Shown here: one piece after another, positions 1 through 8,489 of the stretch
Position numbering within the stretch: the first letter of the stretch is position 1
Layout: the number at the start of each line of letters is the position of its first letter
Assembly (NCBI GenBank): GCA_002689925.1
Contig: NZIO01000041.1
Location: 1 to 41,038 of the forward strand
Length of the DNA: 41,038 nt
Reading direction: 5' to 3'
From: Candidatus Pelagibacter sp.
GTDB lineage: Bacteria; Pseudomonadota; Alphaproteobacteria; Pelagibacterales; Pelagibacteraceae
Notes under the pieces: model-generated
What the model saw: the letters and a program-made list of their open reading frames with translations, nothing else
Told to the model about the DNA's origin: nothing
Databases searched by the model: none
Translations under genes and position numbers: made by a program

Positions 1-355
1 ATGCTAAGTTGTCAATACCAACTCCACCACCAGCTACTGGCGAACCAAATAACATAGCAGCAGGGTGATCACCTGACCAATAGTGAGTCCAAGCAAATCC
101 ACAATCGATTAATCCTTTGTCAACTGCATCTAAAGTTTCTTTAACTCCAACAACTGCACCAGCAGGTAGTATTTCAAATTTTAACGACCCAGCTGTTAAT
201 GCTGTTACTGTATCTGTAAAGTCCTTTAACATTTTCACTTCATCAGCTTTAGTGTTAAGAACTGTCTGACATTTTAATGTTTTTGCATTAGCGCTTGATA
301 CTGATAAAACAGCAAAAAAAGCTATACCAAAAAACAGAGAAATGAATTTTTTCAT
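1..355 (-). CDS. TRAP transporter substrate-binding protein, DctP family (partial, N-terminal part)
   Basis: Reading the minus strand from an ATG at 355 gives about 118 residues before the window edge cuts the gene. The N-terminus is a Sec signal peptide: MKK, a hydrophobic stretch, and a likely cut after SSANA near residue 24. The mature part begins KTLKCQTVLNTKADE and continues through ILPAGAVVGVKETLDAVDKGLIDCGF, which resembles the opening domain of periplasmic TRAP binding proteins. An AGAGGA-type ribosome site lies just upstream of the ATG. Such proteins deliver organic acids or similar solutes to a DctQM membrane pair, presumably encoded beyond the window. The gene is divergent from the GMC dehydrogenase gene, which may act on the imported compound. 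The substrate cannot be read from this fragment. Confidence 0.82.
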   Translation of the reverse strand, partial: MKKFISLFFGIAFFAVLSVSSANAKTLKCQTVLNTKADEVKMLKDFTDTVTALTAGSLKFEILPAGAVVGVKETLDAVDKGLIDCGFAWTHYWSGDHPAAMLFGSPVAGGGVGIDNLA

Positions 356-475
356 ATTGTTCCTCTTTATTATTTAATTAAAAAAACAAATTAAACTATA
401 AAGAGAATGAGATATCAAATTAAAAAGTGTACAAAGATTTATAAATTAGTAATTAATGATTAAATACAACTTAAA
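356..475. promoter_or_regulatory. divergent promoter region between TRAP binding protein and GMC dehydrogenase genes
   Basis: This 120-bp AT-rich spacer separates two divergent genes, so it must carry both start regions. I see the purine-rich ribosome site of the TRAP gene at its left edge. I see no convincing operator dyad, and no -35/-10 pair can be named with confidence in such AT-rich DNA. Confidence 0.3.
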
Positions 476-2077
476 ATGGAAAAATTTGACTATATAGTTA
501 TTGGCGCTGGATCTGCAGGATGTGTTCTAGCAAATAGATTAACGGCTAACAAAAATACTACAGTTCTTTTGTTGGAAGCTGGTGGTAAAGATAATAATCC
601 ATGGATACATATTCCTGTTGGTTATTACAAAACGCTTCATAATCCAAATACAGATTGGTGTTTTAATACAGAGCCAGATGAAACAATGAATAATCGCTCA
701 ATACCTTATCCTCGAGGTAAAACTTTAGGGGGAAGTTCATCAATTAATGGTTTGTTATATATTAGAGGGCAAGAACAAGATTATAATTTATGGCGTCAAT
801 TAGGAAATGCTGGTTGGAGCTGGAAAGATGTATTACCATATTTTATTAAATCAGAAAATCAAGAAAGAGGTGCTGATAAATTTCATGGAATAAATGGCCC
901 TTTGTCAGTTTCTAATCAAAGAATAAAATTAGAAATTCTAGATAAGTTTATGGATGCTGCAGAAGAAGTTGGTATCCCAAAAGTAAATGATTTTAATAGA
1001 GGAGATAATTTTGGATGTGGTTATTTTCAAGTTACTGAAAAAAATGGCTTACGTTGCAGTACCGCTGTAGGTTATCTAAACCCTATAAAAAAAAGGAAAA
1101 ATTTAAAGATTGAAATAAAATCTCATGTTAAATGTGTAAACTTTGAAAATAAAAAAGCAATAGGAATTTCTTACTGGAAAGATAATCAACTTAAAACAGT
1201 TCAAGTAAATAAAGAAGTAATTTTATCAGCAGGATCAATTGGTACTCCTCAAATTTTACAAACATCTGGTATTGGAGATGCAAATAAATTAAAAAACTTA
1301 GGTATTAATATTGTAGAAAACCTTTCTGGAGTTGGTAAAAATTTACAAGATCATTTAATGTTCAGACCTGTTTACAAAGTTAAAAATATTAAAACCTTAA
1401 ATAAAAAAATTAATAGTTTATTTGGTAAAATATCCATAGGAATGGAATTTATCTTTTTTAGAAAAGGTCCTATGACAATGGGTGCCAGTCAATTATGTGG
1501 ATTTGCAAAAAGTGACTCTAGTAGAGAAACTCCAAATTTACAATTTCATATTCAACCTATAAGCACTGATAAATTAATAGGTGGGGCTAAACTTCATGAC
1601 TTTGAATCATTTACACCGACCGTTGCTAATATAAGACCTACCAGTAGAGGAGAAATAAACATTATAAGTAGTGATTCAAGAGAATATCCTAAAATTAAGA
1701 TGAATTATTTGTCAACTCCTGAAGATCGATATGTTGCCGCTCAAGGTTTGAAGTTAATTAGAAAAATTGTGTTAGAAACTGATACTTTTAAAAAGTATAG
1801 TCCTGAAGAATATAGGCCAGGTATCGATATACAAGACGATGAAGAGCTTGTTAAAAAGGCAAGTGAATTTTCACAAACTATTTTTCATCCAGTAGGAACA
1901 TGTAAGATGGGAAATGACGATACTTCAGTCGTCTCAGATAAATTAAAAGTAAATGGAATTCAAAATTTAAGAGTAATAGATGCGTCTATTATGCCTAATA
2001 TAACATCTGGAAATACTAACGCACCTACTATCATGATTGCTGAAAAGGGTGCAGATATGATACTTAATAATAACTAA
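476..2077 (+). CDS. GMC family FAD-dependent alcohol/choline dehydrogenase-like protein
   Basis: A 533-aa flavoprotein of the glucose-methanol-choline family, which oxidises alcohols to aldehydes. The N-terminal FAD dinucleotide motif is GAGSAG at residues 10-15. The first GMC signature (PRGKTLGGSSSINGLLY) starts near residue 79. The C-terminal catalytic region has HPVGTCKMG near residue 470 and the NITSGNTNAPTIMIAEKGAD segment that closes the FAD site. Length and motifs match BetA/AlkJ-type enzymes. The substrate is uncertain, so no gene symbol is given; choline is only one option. The stop codon overlaps the next gene's ATG by one base (TAATG), so the two are probably translationally coupled. 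The divergent TRAP binding protein suggests that uptake and oxidation of one solute are linked. Confidence 0.9.
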   Translation: MEKFDYIVIGAGSAGCVLANRLTANKNTTVLLLEAGGKDNNPWIHIPVGYYKTLHNPNTDWCFNTEPDETMNNRSIPYPRGKTLGGSSSINGLLYIRGQEQDYNLWRQLGNAGWSWKDVLPYFIKSENQERGADKFHGINGPLSVSNQRIKLEILDKFMDAAEEVGIPKVNDFNRGDNFGCGYFQVTEKNGLRCSTAVGYLNPIKKRKNLKIEIKSHVKCVNFENKKAIGISYWKDNQLKTVQVNKEVILSAGSIGTPQILQTSGIGDANKLKNLGINIVENLSGVGKNLQDHLMFRPVYKVKNIKTLNKKINSLFGKISIGMEFIFFRKGPMTMGASQLCGFAKSDSSRETPNLQFHIQPISTDKLIGGAKLHDFESFTPTVANIRPTSRGEINIISSDSREYPKIKMNYLSTPEDRYVAAQGLKLIRKIVLETDTFKKYSPEEYRPGIDIQDDEELVKKASEFSQTIFHPVGTCKMGNDDTSVVSDKLKVNGIQNLRVIDASIMPNITSGNTNAPTIMIAEKGADMILNNN

Positions 2078-2652
2078 TGTCTGATCAAATAATCATTTTT
2101 TTTCAAATTGTCCTTATAGATTTAGTGCTAGCTGGTGATAATGCAATAATAATAGGAATGGTAGCTTCTCAATTTCCAACTGAACAGAGAAAAAAAATTA
2201 TATTTTGGGGTATTGGAGCAGCTGTTATTCTTAGAATAATTTTTACTCTCATAACTGCTTATTTACTTCAAATTAATGGTTTAAGAATGATAGGAGGAAT
2301 TTTATTACTTTATATCGTTTACAAACTATACAAAGATGTGATTAAGAACTCAGAAAATTCTGAAGAAAATATTAAAGTAGACAATTCAAGCTTTTTCAAA
2401 GCAATAACGACAGTAATTATTGCTGATGTCACAATGAGTTTAGATAATGTTTTGGGCGTAGCGGGAGCTGCAAAAGACCACTACATTTTGTTAATTTTTG
2501 GTTTGGTATTATCAATAATATTAATGGCAACAGCAGCAACTTTAATATCTAAATTGATAAAAAAACATAGATGGATTGCTTGGTTGGGCTTGATTGCAAT
2601 ACTAGTAGTTGCTATTGAATTAATTTATAGTGATTTAAAATTATTTTTATAA
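2077..2652 (+). CDS. TerC/YjbE family integral membrane protein
   Basis: A 191-aa multi-pass membrane protein with the two acidic intramembrane motifs of the TerC superfamily: DLVLAGDNAIIIG near residues 15-27 and DVTMSLDNVLGVAG near 116-129. These repeated D..GDN/SLDN motifs are thought to bind a divalent metal; several relatives are manganese exporters under riboswitch control, although no such switch is visible here. About six to seven hydrophobic helices are seen, with one charged loop (about residues 90-105). It starts at the one-base overlap with the dehydrogenase gene and ends two bases before the SDR gene, so it sits inside a tight operon. Its role with catabolic genes is unclear. Confidence 0.85.
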   Translation: MSDQIIIFFQIVLIDLVLAGDNAIIIGMVASQFPTEQRKKIIFWGIGAAVILRIIFTLITAYLLQINGLRMIGGILLLYIVYKLYKDVIKNSENSEENIKVDNSSFFKAITTVIIADVTMSLDNVLGVAGAAKDHYILLIFGLVLSIILMATAATLISKLIKKHRWIAWLGLIAILVVAIELIYSDLKLFL

Positions 2653-2654
2653 TC

Positions 2655-3422
2655 ATGTATTTAAAAAAAATAAACTTAAAAAATAAGATAGCTTTAGTCA
2701 CTGGCGCAGGTAAAGGTCTAGGTAAAGCTTGTGCAATTGCTTTAGCAGAAGCTGGTTCTGATTTAATAATTTTAAGTAGAACTGAGAGCGATTTAAATAA
2801 AGTTTCTAAAATTATTAAAAAATTTAAAGTTAAGTGTAAAAAATACGCTTGTGATGTAACAAATTATAATACAGTTAAAAAGATTATTAATGAACAAAAA
2901 AAAATTGATATATTAGTAAATAACGCTGGCATTAATATTCCAGAACATTTTACAAAAATAAAAAAAAAAAATATGGAATATATTGTAAATTTAAACACTA
3001 TAGCAACTTTTCATTTGGCACAATTATGTACATTTAAAATGTTAGAAAATAAAAATAGAAAAAAGATTGGTGGTTCAATAATTAACATGTCATCTCAGTT
3101 AGGTCATGTTGGTGCCCCTATAAGAAGTGTTTATAATATGACAAAATTTGGTCTAGAAGGTTTAACAAAAGGTATGGCTATTGATCTGGCAAAAAATAAC
3201 ATTAGAGTTAATACAGTTTGTCCTACCTTCGTAGAAACACCAATGATTAAAAGATTTTTTAAAAATAAAAAATTTAAAAAAGAAGTAATTAGTAATATTC
3301 CATTGGGGCGCGTTGCTGATGCTAGTGATGTTGCTACTGCAGTTGCATTTCTTGCTTCAGATGCTTCATCAATGATTACTGGAACATCTATTTTGGTAGA
3401 TGGTGGTTGGACAGCTAAATAA
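2655..3422 (+). CDS. SDR family NAD(P)-dependent oxidoreductase
   Basis: A 255-aa classical short-chain dehydrogenase. The cofactor motif TGAGKGLG is at residues 16-23, NNAG near 89-92, the catalytic serine in INMSSQ near 147, and YNMTK (Tyr160, Lys164) completes the triad. The C-terminal signature PLGRVADASDVATAVAFLASDASSMITG, ending in DGGWTAK, is typical of the gluconate 5-dehydrogenase/3-oxoacyl-ACP reductase-like group. The position behind GMC dehydrogenase and TerC genes favours a catabolic reductase or dehydrogenase over fatty acid synthesis. The substrate cannot be inferred from sequence. The antisense ORF over its 3' half is a shadow. Confidence 0.9.
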   Translation: MYLKKINLKNKIALVTGAGKGLGKACAIALAEAGSDLIILSRTESDLNKVSKIIKKFKVKCKKYACDVTNYNTVKKIINEQKKIDILVNNAGINIPEHFTKIKKKNMEYIVNLNTIATFHLAQLCTFKMLENKNRKKIGGSIINMSSQLGHVGAPIRSVYNMTKFGLEGLTKGMAIDLAKNNIRVNTVCPTFVETPMIKRFFKNKKFKKEVISNIPLGRVADASDVATAVAFLASDASSMITGTSILVDGGWTAK

Positions 3423-3439
3423 AAAAGGAGAAAAATTTT

Positions 3440-3811
3440 ATGAGTAATTTTGAAAGTGTAAGAAAATTTATGGAGACTTTTGGTCAAAAAGTTAGAACAA
3501 AACCAGAGATTCCCGATGAAAAAACTATGCAGCTTAGATTAGATCTTATTCAAGAAGAATTAGATGAATTAAAAGAGGCAATGAAACAAAAAAATTTAAA
3601 AGAAATTGCTGATGCTTTAACAGATATTTTATATGTAACTTATGGTGCTGGATTTGCTTATGGAATAAATTTAGACAAATGTTTTAAAGAAGTACAAAGA
3701 TCAAATATGAGTAAATTAGGAGAGGATGGTAAGCCAATTTTTAACGATAAAGGTAAAGTTATGAAAGGACCAAATTATTCTGAGCCTAATTTAAAACAAT
3801 TTGTAGAATAA
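3440..3811 (+). CDS. MazG-like nucleotide pyrophosphohydrolase
   Basis: A 123-aa all-alpha NTP-PPase. The metal-binding pattern of the MazG/dUTPase-2 superfamily is clear: EExxE at Glu39, Glu40 and Glu43, then ExxD with Glu55 and Asp58 and a further Asp62 (EIADALTDILY). The short C-terminal tail (GEDGKPIFNDKGKVMKGPNY) is typical of the subgroup often labelled phosphoribosyl-ATP pyrophosphohydrolase-like. It probably hydrolyses a non-canonical or damaged NTP to NMP plus pyrophosphate. A strong ribosome site (AAAAAGGAG) lies just upstream. It is too divergent from HisE to assign to histidine synthesis. Confidence 0.8.
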   Translation: MSNFESVRKFMETFGQKVRTKPEIPDEKTMQLRLDLIQEELDELKEAMKQKNLKEIADALTDILYVTYGAGFAYGINLDKCFKEVQRSNMSKLGEDGKPIFNDKGKVMKGPNYSEPNLKQFVE

Positions 3812-3818
3812 AATATAC

Positions 3819-4970
3819 GTGGCTGTTCATTTTACTAAAGAAGAATTTAAAAAAAGAAAATTAGCTGTTTTGCAATCAATGAAAGAGCAAAATTTAGATG
3901 CTCTTTTAATTTTTAAGCAAGAATCTATGTATTGGCTAACTGGCTACGATACTTTTGGGTATGTTTTTTTTCAATCATTAGTTTTAGATCAAAAAGGTAA
4001 TGTAGTTCTTTTAACTAGGGCTCCCGATTTAAGACAAGCACAAAATACTTCCAACATTAAAGATATTCGAATTTGGGTAGATAAAGATAACTCTAATCCA
4101 ACAGATGATCTTAAATCAATTTTAAATGAACTAAGCCTTAAAGATAAAAAAATTGGTATTGAATATGAGGCTTATGGTCTGACAGGTCGTAGTGCTTTAA
4201 AATTAAATAATTCATTAAAAAATTATTGTGAATTTAAAGATAAATCTGAACTAATAAATAAATTAAGAGTAATAAAATCTAAAGAAGAAATTGTATATGT
4301 TAAAAAAGCTGCTGAACTGGCAGACAAAGCGCTTGATGAAGCATGGAAATATACAAAAGCTGGGGCTAATGAAAGTAAAATTTTAGCAGAAATGCAGAGA
4401 GTAGTTTTGGAGGGGGGAGGAGATTATCCCGCTAACGAATATATAATAGGCTCTGGACACAATGCTTTGCTGTGTAGATATCAAGCTGAAAAAAGAATTT
4501 TATCAGATCAAGATCAACTAAGTATTGAGTGGGCAGGAACTTATAAACACTATCATTCAGCCATGTTTAGAACAATTCCTATAGGTAGAGCAGATCCTAG
4601 ACATATAAAGATGCATGAAGCTTGTCTTAAATCCTTAAAAAATTGTGAAAAAAAATTAATAAAAGGAAATACTGTTGGAGAAGTTTTTGACGTTCATGCA
4701 AAAACATTAGATGATCTAGGATTTAAAAAAGCAAGAATGAATGCTTGTGGCTACTCCTTAGGTACAACTTTCTCTCCTAATTGGATGGACTGGCCAATGC
4801 TTTACACGGGTAATCCTTATGTGATCCAACCAGGTAATGTCTTCTTTATGCATATGATATTGATGGATAGCGCAAATGAATTAGCGATGAATTTAGGGGA
4901 AACATATCTTGTTACTGAAAATGGTAACGAGAGATTAGGAAAGAAAAAACTCGATTTAGTGGTCTTATAG
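3819..4970 (+). CDS. M24/creatinase-fold hydrolase with degenerate metal site
   Basis: A 383-aa protein starting at GTG, 7 bases after the previous stop. It has the creatinase-type N-terminal domain (about 1-150) and the pita-bread C-terminal domain (about 155-383). Aligned by eye with canonical M24 peptidases, most metal ligands are replaced: Glu237 for the first Asp (IEWAG), Ala248 for the second Asp (HSAMFRT), Tyr312 for the His of GHGxG (CGYSLG), and His345 for the Glu of the MEP region (FFMHMI). Only the last Glu (Glu361, LGETYLVTENG) is obvious. This argues against a standard aminopeptidase and for the C-N hydrolase branch (creatinase or ectoine-hydrolase-like); a DddP-like DMSP lyase is a weaker option. 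Context is catabolic. Confidence 0.75.
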   Translation: MAVHFTKEEFKKRKLAVLQSMKEQNLDALLIFKQESMYWLTGYDTFGYVFFQSLVLDQKGNVVLLTRAPDLRQAQNTSNIKDIRIWVDKDNSNPTDDLKSILNELSLKDKKIGIEYEAYGLTGRSALKLNNSLKNYCEFKDKSELINKLRVIKSKEEIVYVKKAAELADKALDEAWKYTKAGANESKILAEMQRVVLEGGGDYPANEYIIGSGHNALLCRYQAEKRILSDQDQLSIEWAGTYKHYHSAMFRTIPIGRADPRHIKMHEACLKSLKNCEKKLIKGNTVGEVFDVHAKTLDDLGFKKARMNACGYSLGTTFSPNWMDWPMLYTGNPYVIQPGNVFFMHMILMDSANELAMNLGETYLVTENGNERLGKKKLDLVVL

Positions 4971-5000
4971 GCCTCTGTCTTCTAGTAATCCTATAAAATC

Positions 5001-5042
5001 CTATAACAAACCCAGAAACATGATCCCTAGAAGTTTTTTCAT
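5001..5042 (-). pseudogene. 13-codon remnant of a short lipoprotein leader
   Basis: Just past the alpha/beta hydrolase stop, the minus strand reads ATG and then MKKLLGIMFLGLL before a TAG. The first 12 or so codons nearly match the start of the 28-codon lipoprotein ORF at 5845-5931, but here it stops before any lipobox. It looks like a decayed second copy of that leader. It could still be translated as a tiny peptide, which the sequence alone cannot exclude. Confidence 0.5.
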
Positions 5043-5043
5043 T
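5005..5043 (-). repeat. 39-bp direct repeat, copy A
   Basis: It matches 5894-5932 at 37 of 39 positions in the same orientation. On the minus strand it encodes the opening of a hydrophobic leader (MKKLLGI...). The two copies bracket the alpha/beta hydrolase gene, with 889 bp between equivalent points. Confidence 0.85.
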
Positions 5044-5861
5044 TAATTTAATCTCTCTAAATATTCCTTCAAAATTACTATCATCTTTTCATTGTATTCC
5101 ATCATATGATTATCTTTTTCAGAAAAATAAAAATATTTTGGTTCATTAGCTAATTCATACATTTTTTTACCCATCCAAAATGGCACTATTTTATCTGCTT
5201 CTCCATGCATAATCAAAATTGGAGACTTAAGATTTTTAATTTTTTTATCACTTTCGTATTTATCTTTAAGTAAAAATCTAATTGGAAAATATGGATACAC
5301 ATTTTTTGCTGCATCAACCATAGATGTAAATGGGGATTCCAATATAACGCCTGCGAATTTACGGTTTTGAGCAACATGAGTTGCAATTCCAGTACCTAAA
5401 GACTCACCATACAGAACAATGTCATTATCTTTGAGGCCTTTTCCTTTTAACCAATTAATTGCACTCTCACCATCTTCATATAAGCCTTTTTCTGATGGTT
5501 TGCCTAAGTTTCCACTAAATCCTCTCCAAGAAATAATTAGAAAGTTTATATTCATGTCTTTAAAATGATTAATTTTATGTATTCTATTTTCTAATGTTCC
5601 TGCATTACCATGAAAGAAAATTATAGTTTTAAAATTGCTAAGATCTTTTTCGTGAAACCATCCAAGTAATTCAAAATTATCACGCGTCATAATTTTTACT
5701 TTTTCTATTTTAACTTTTAATTCATCGCCAAAATAATTATTTTCTTTTGGCTCGTATAATAAGTTTCGTTGAAATATAAATATAATAAAAAGTAAAGAAA
5801 AGTAAACTATCGGTATAATTAAAATTATTTTCAATAAATACTCTTTAATTTTTTTTTTCAT
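5043..5861 (-). CDS. alpha/beta hydrolase, BEM46/ABHD13-like, membrane-anchored
   Basis: A 272-aa serine hydrolase. One N-terminal transmembrane segment (about residues 9-30) is followed by a linker ending in an NLLYEPKEN-type motif, as in BEM46-like proteins. The core has HGNAGT (oxyanion region, about 85), the nucleophile elbow GESLG near Ser153, the acid in HGEADKIVP (about 220), and the His in KDNHMME (about 250). The substrate is unknown; relatives include thioesterases and lipases. Its ATG overlaps the last codons of the small lipoprotein ORF (5845-5931), so translation may be coupled. The gene lies exactly between two direct repeats, which suggests it arrived, or can be lost, as a cassette. 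Confidence 0.85.
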   Translation of the reverse strand: MKKKIKEYLLKIILIIPIVYFSLLFIIFIFQRNLLYEPKENNYFGDELKVKIEKVKIMTRDNFELLGWFHEKDLSNFKTIIFFHGNAGTLENRIHKINHFKDMNINFLIISWRGFSGNLGKPSEKGLYEDGESAINWLKGKGLKDNDIVLYGESLGTGIATHVAQNRKFAGVILESPFTSMVDAAKNVYPYFPIRFLLKDKYESDKKIKNLKSPILIMHGEADKIVPFWMGKKMYELANEPKYFYFSEKDNHMMEYNEKMIVILKEYLERLN

Positions 5862-5931
5862 CTTCTTCTTTGTTTTTAAAACAAGAAACCAACAACAAAC
5901 CCAGAAACACGATCCCTAAAAGTTTTTTCAT
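5845..5931 (-). CDS. 28-aa putative small lipoprotein
   Basis: The minus strand reads ATG at 5931 to TAA at 5845. The peptide starts MKKLLGIVFLGLLLVSC, with a lipobox LVSC placing the lipidated Cys near residue 17, and ends in a very charged tail (FKNKEEDEKKN). It has the layout of a processed lipoprotein with only about a dozen mature residues. It ends inside the hydrolase gene, overlapping its start in another frame. A near-identical leader is repeated at 5042. It could be a real microlipoprotein, a leader peptide controlling the hydrolase, or a truncated lipoprotein gene. Confidence 0.5.
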   Translation of the reverse strand: MKKLLGIVFLGLLLVSCFKNKEEDEKKN

Positions 5932-5932
5932 T
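5894..5932 (-). repeat. 39-bp direct repeat, copy B
   Basis: Partner of 5005-5043 with two mismatches. It covers the first 12 codons of the 28-aa lipoprotein ORF. No third copy is visible in this window. Confidence 0.85.
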
Positions 5933-5989
5933 CCCAAATGCTAACAAAAAGCAGTCTCAATTTCGAGTCTAAAGTAGAAAATTTAAATA

Positions 5990-6682
5990 TTATATATTTT
6001 CGGGAAATGATTTATCAAAATTAATTTTTTTAAAAAGCGACAAACCTAAATCATCTGATTTAAAAAATTTTTTATCTTTTCTTCCCCAGGTAGCTTTTTG
6101 ACTAATTCTGATTTTATAAACTAGTTTAAATAACCCACTTTCTTCTAAAAAATTATCATGACTCATCTTATAAGATTTAACTTTTTTAGTATGAATATTA
6201 TTATTACTATGTTTAAATAAAGGATCAAAATCCTCAATTAGTAAATAACCATCAATATTCAGTTTTTTATAAATCTTATTAAATTGATTAAATATCTCTT
6301 CTCTATCAAGTAGATACAGAAAATGATTACAAATTATAAAATCATATTTATATTTTTCTATAATTTCTAATGATGACATGTTGAATAATTGGATGTCTTT
6401 ATATCTTTTTTTCCCAGTTTGTATTGCAGAATTTGAAAAATCTATTCCACAATTAATTTTCGATTTTAAAATTTTTTTATAATAATAAAGTTTGTTGCCA
6501 TCACCACAACCTAACATAAGTATGCTTTTTGGCTTAACATCATTTGTTTTTAATAAATTTATAACTTTATTAAAATAAAGTTTAAAGTGAGTGTTTTTTT
6601 CATTATAAATATCTTCATAGTATTTAAAATTTCTTTTATAATAACTATCTACATGTTTTTTAATTAACTTTAGATTTTTCAC
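5990..6682 (-). CDS. class I SAM-dependent methyltransferase
   Basis: A 230-aa protein with the Rossmann-fold SAM-binding motif I (ILMLGCGDGNK, about residues 54-64), an acidic end of strand 2 (GIDFS, about 80) and a strand-4 segment (YDFIICNHFLYLL, about 113-125). No substrate-specific motif is recognisable, so the methyl acceptor is unknown. It lies 22 bp downstream of xsc on the same strand and could be read through from it, but a role in sulfonate metabolism is not supported by anything in the protein. Confidence 0.8.
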   Translation of the reverse strand: MKNLKLIKKHVDSYYKRNFKYYEDIYNEKNTHFKLYFNKVINLLKTNDVKPKSILMLGCGDGNKLYYYKKILKSKINCGIDFSNSAIQTGKKRYKDIQLFNMSSLEIIEKYKYDFIICNHFLYLLDREEIFNQFNKIYKKLNIDGYLLIEDFDPLFKHSNNNIHTKKVKSYKMSHDNFLEESGLFKLVYKIRISQKATWGRKDKKFFKSDDLGLSLFKKINFDKSFPENI

Positions 6683-6704
6683 AATTTTATATTTTTGATC
6701 TATT

Positions 6705-8489
6705 TTAAGTGACTAAAGAGATTTGTTTCTTCATGTCTTTTTTGTTAATTCCCGCCACTTTTACAGGTTTTTTCATTGCATCTCTTCTAAAAGGTTCGCC
6801 TAATTCCTGGTTAAGAATTACTTCAATAAAGGTCGTAATTCCTTTCTTTTGATCTTCACAAGATTGTTTAATTGCTTTAGTAGTTTCTTCCATCGTTTTA
6901 ACTGTAACCCCTTTTAAGCCACAGGCAACTGCAACTTTTGCATAACTTAATTCTGGGTCAAGTTCAGTGCCTATAAAATTATCATCAAACCAAAGTATTG
7001 AATTTCTTTTTTCTGCTCCCCATTGATAATTTCTAAAAATTACCATTGCAATTGCAGGCCATTCTTTTCTAGCGCATGAGCTCATTTCATTCATGCTAAT
7101 CCCAAATGCACCATCACCTGCAAAACCAATCACTGGTGTATTTGAACAACCTATTTTTGCTCCTAATATAGATGGAAATCCGTATCCACAAGGGCCAAAT
7201 AAACCAGGTGCTAAATACTTTCTTCCTTTTTCAAAAGTTGGATAAGCATTACCAATCGCACAATTGTTTCCTATGTCACTAGAAATAATTACATCATCCG
7301 GCATACCAGCTTGAATAGCTCTCCACGCTTGTCTTGGTGACATTCTATCACTATCTCTTTCTCTTGCTTCTTTATTCCAAACTGTACCTTTGTCATCTTC
7401 CTCATGATCCAAACTTGATAATTTTTGAAGCCATGCTGACTTAGTTTGATGAATAATATCTTTTCTTTTTTGTCTATCTACATCTCCAGCTTTAGAAGAA
7501 AGTTGTTCTAAAAGTTGTTGGGAAACTAGCTTAGCATCTCCACAAATACCAACAGTAACTTTTTTTGTTAAACCAATTCTATCAGAGTTCATATCTACTT
7601 GAATTATACTTGCATCTTTAGGCCAATAATCCATGCCATATCCAGGTAAAGTGGAAAAAGGATTAAGTCTCGTTCCTAATGCTAATACAACATCTGCTTT
7701 TTGAATTAATTCCATTGCAGCTTTTGATCCATTGTAACCTAAAGGCCCTGCAGCTAATGGATGACTTCCTGGAAAACTATCATTATGTTGATAGCCAGAA
7801 CAAACTGGTGCATCTAATTTTTCAGCAAGTTTTTTACAATCTTCAATAGCTCCACCTATTACAACACCTGCTCCAGATAAAATTACTGGAAATTTTGCGT
7901 CAGATAATAATTTTGCTGCTTTTTTAATTGCATCTACTCCTCCCGCTTGTCTTTCTAACCTAACTATTGGAGGTAAATCAATATCAATTACTTGTGTCCA
8001 ATAATCTCTTGGGACGTTTATTTGAGCTGGTGCAGAACCTCTGATTGCTTTTTCTATTACTCTATTTAAAACTTCAGCCATTCTTGATGGATCTCTCACT
8101 TCTTCTTGATAACAAACCATATCTTTAAATAAATTCATTTGTTCAACTTCTTGAAACCCACCTTGCCCCATAGTTTTATTTGCTGCTTGAGGTGTAACTA
8201 AAAGTAAAGGTGTGTGATTCCAATAAGCAGTTTTAATTGGTGTAACTAATCCTGTAATACCTGGACCATTTTGAGCAATAACCATAGACATTTTTCCAGT
8301 AGCTCTTGTATATCCATCAGCTATTAACCCTCCATTTGTTTCATGAGCAACGTCCCAAAAAGTTATTCCAGCATCTGGAAAAATATCTGAAATAGGCATG
8401 AAAGCCGAGCCAATAATTCCAAAAGCATGTTCTATTCCATGCATTTGAAGGACTTTAACAAAAGCTTCTTCTGTGGTCATTTTTGTCAT
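6705..8489 (-). CDS. xsc: sulfoacetaldehyde acetyltransferase
   Basis: A 594-aa thiamin-diphosphate enzyme that cleaves sulfoacetaldehyde with phosphate to acetyl phosphate and sulfite, the key step of taurine and isethionate catabolism. The Pyr domain opens EEAFVKVLQMHGIEHAFGII and includes QNGPGITG and QGGFQEVEQ. The ThDP/Mg motif GDGAFGISMNE begins near residue 458 and is followed by NYQWGAEKRN, which supplies the Asn of the GDG-N motif. Length and the AFGIIGSAFMPISDIFP and KTAYWNHTP segments fit Xsc rather than acetolactate synthase. It is divergent from suyAB, so two sulfite-releasing enzymes share a 109-bp spacer. The acetyl phosphate would need Pta or AckA encoded elsewhere. Confidence 0.93.
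   Translation of the reverse strand: MTKMTTEEAFVKVLQMHGIEHAFGIIGSAFMPISDIFPDAGITFWDVAHETNGGLIADGYTRATGKMSMVIAQNGPGITGLVTPIKTAYWNHTPLLLVTPQAANKTMGQGGFQEVEQMNLFKDMVCYQEEVRDPSRMAEVLNRVIEKAIRGSAPAQINVPRDYWTQVIDIDLPPIVRLERQAGGVDAIKKAAKLLSDAKFPVILSGAGVVIGGAIEDCKKLAEKLDAPVCSGYQHNDSFPGSHPLAAGPLGYNGSKAAMELIQKADVVLALGTRLNPFSTLPGYGMDYWPKDASIIQVDMNSDRIGLTKKVTVGICGDAKLVSQQLLEQLSSKAGDVDRQKRKDIIHQTKSAWLQKLSSLDHEEDDKGTVWNKEARERDSDRMSPRQAWRAIQAGMPDDVIISSDIGNNCAIGNAYPTFEKGRKYLAPGLFGPCGYGFPSILGAKIGCSNTPVIGFAGDGAFGISMNEMSSCARKEWPAIAMVIFRNYQWGAEKRNSILWFDDNFIGTELDPELSYAKVAVACGLKGVTVKTMEETTKAIKQSCEDQKKGITTFIEVILNQELGEPFRRDAMKKPVKVAGINKKDMKKQISLVT

Noticed and set aside
3131-3487. 118-codon minus-strand ORF over the SDR gene
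   Set aside because: It lies opposite a well-conserved SDR C-terminus and has no family pattern; it is a shadow frame.
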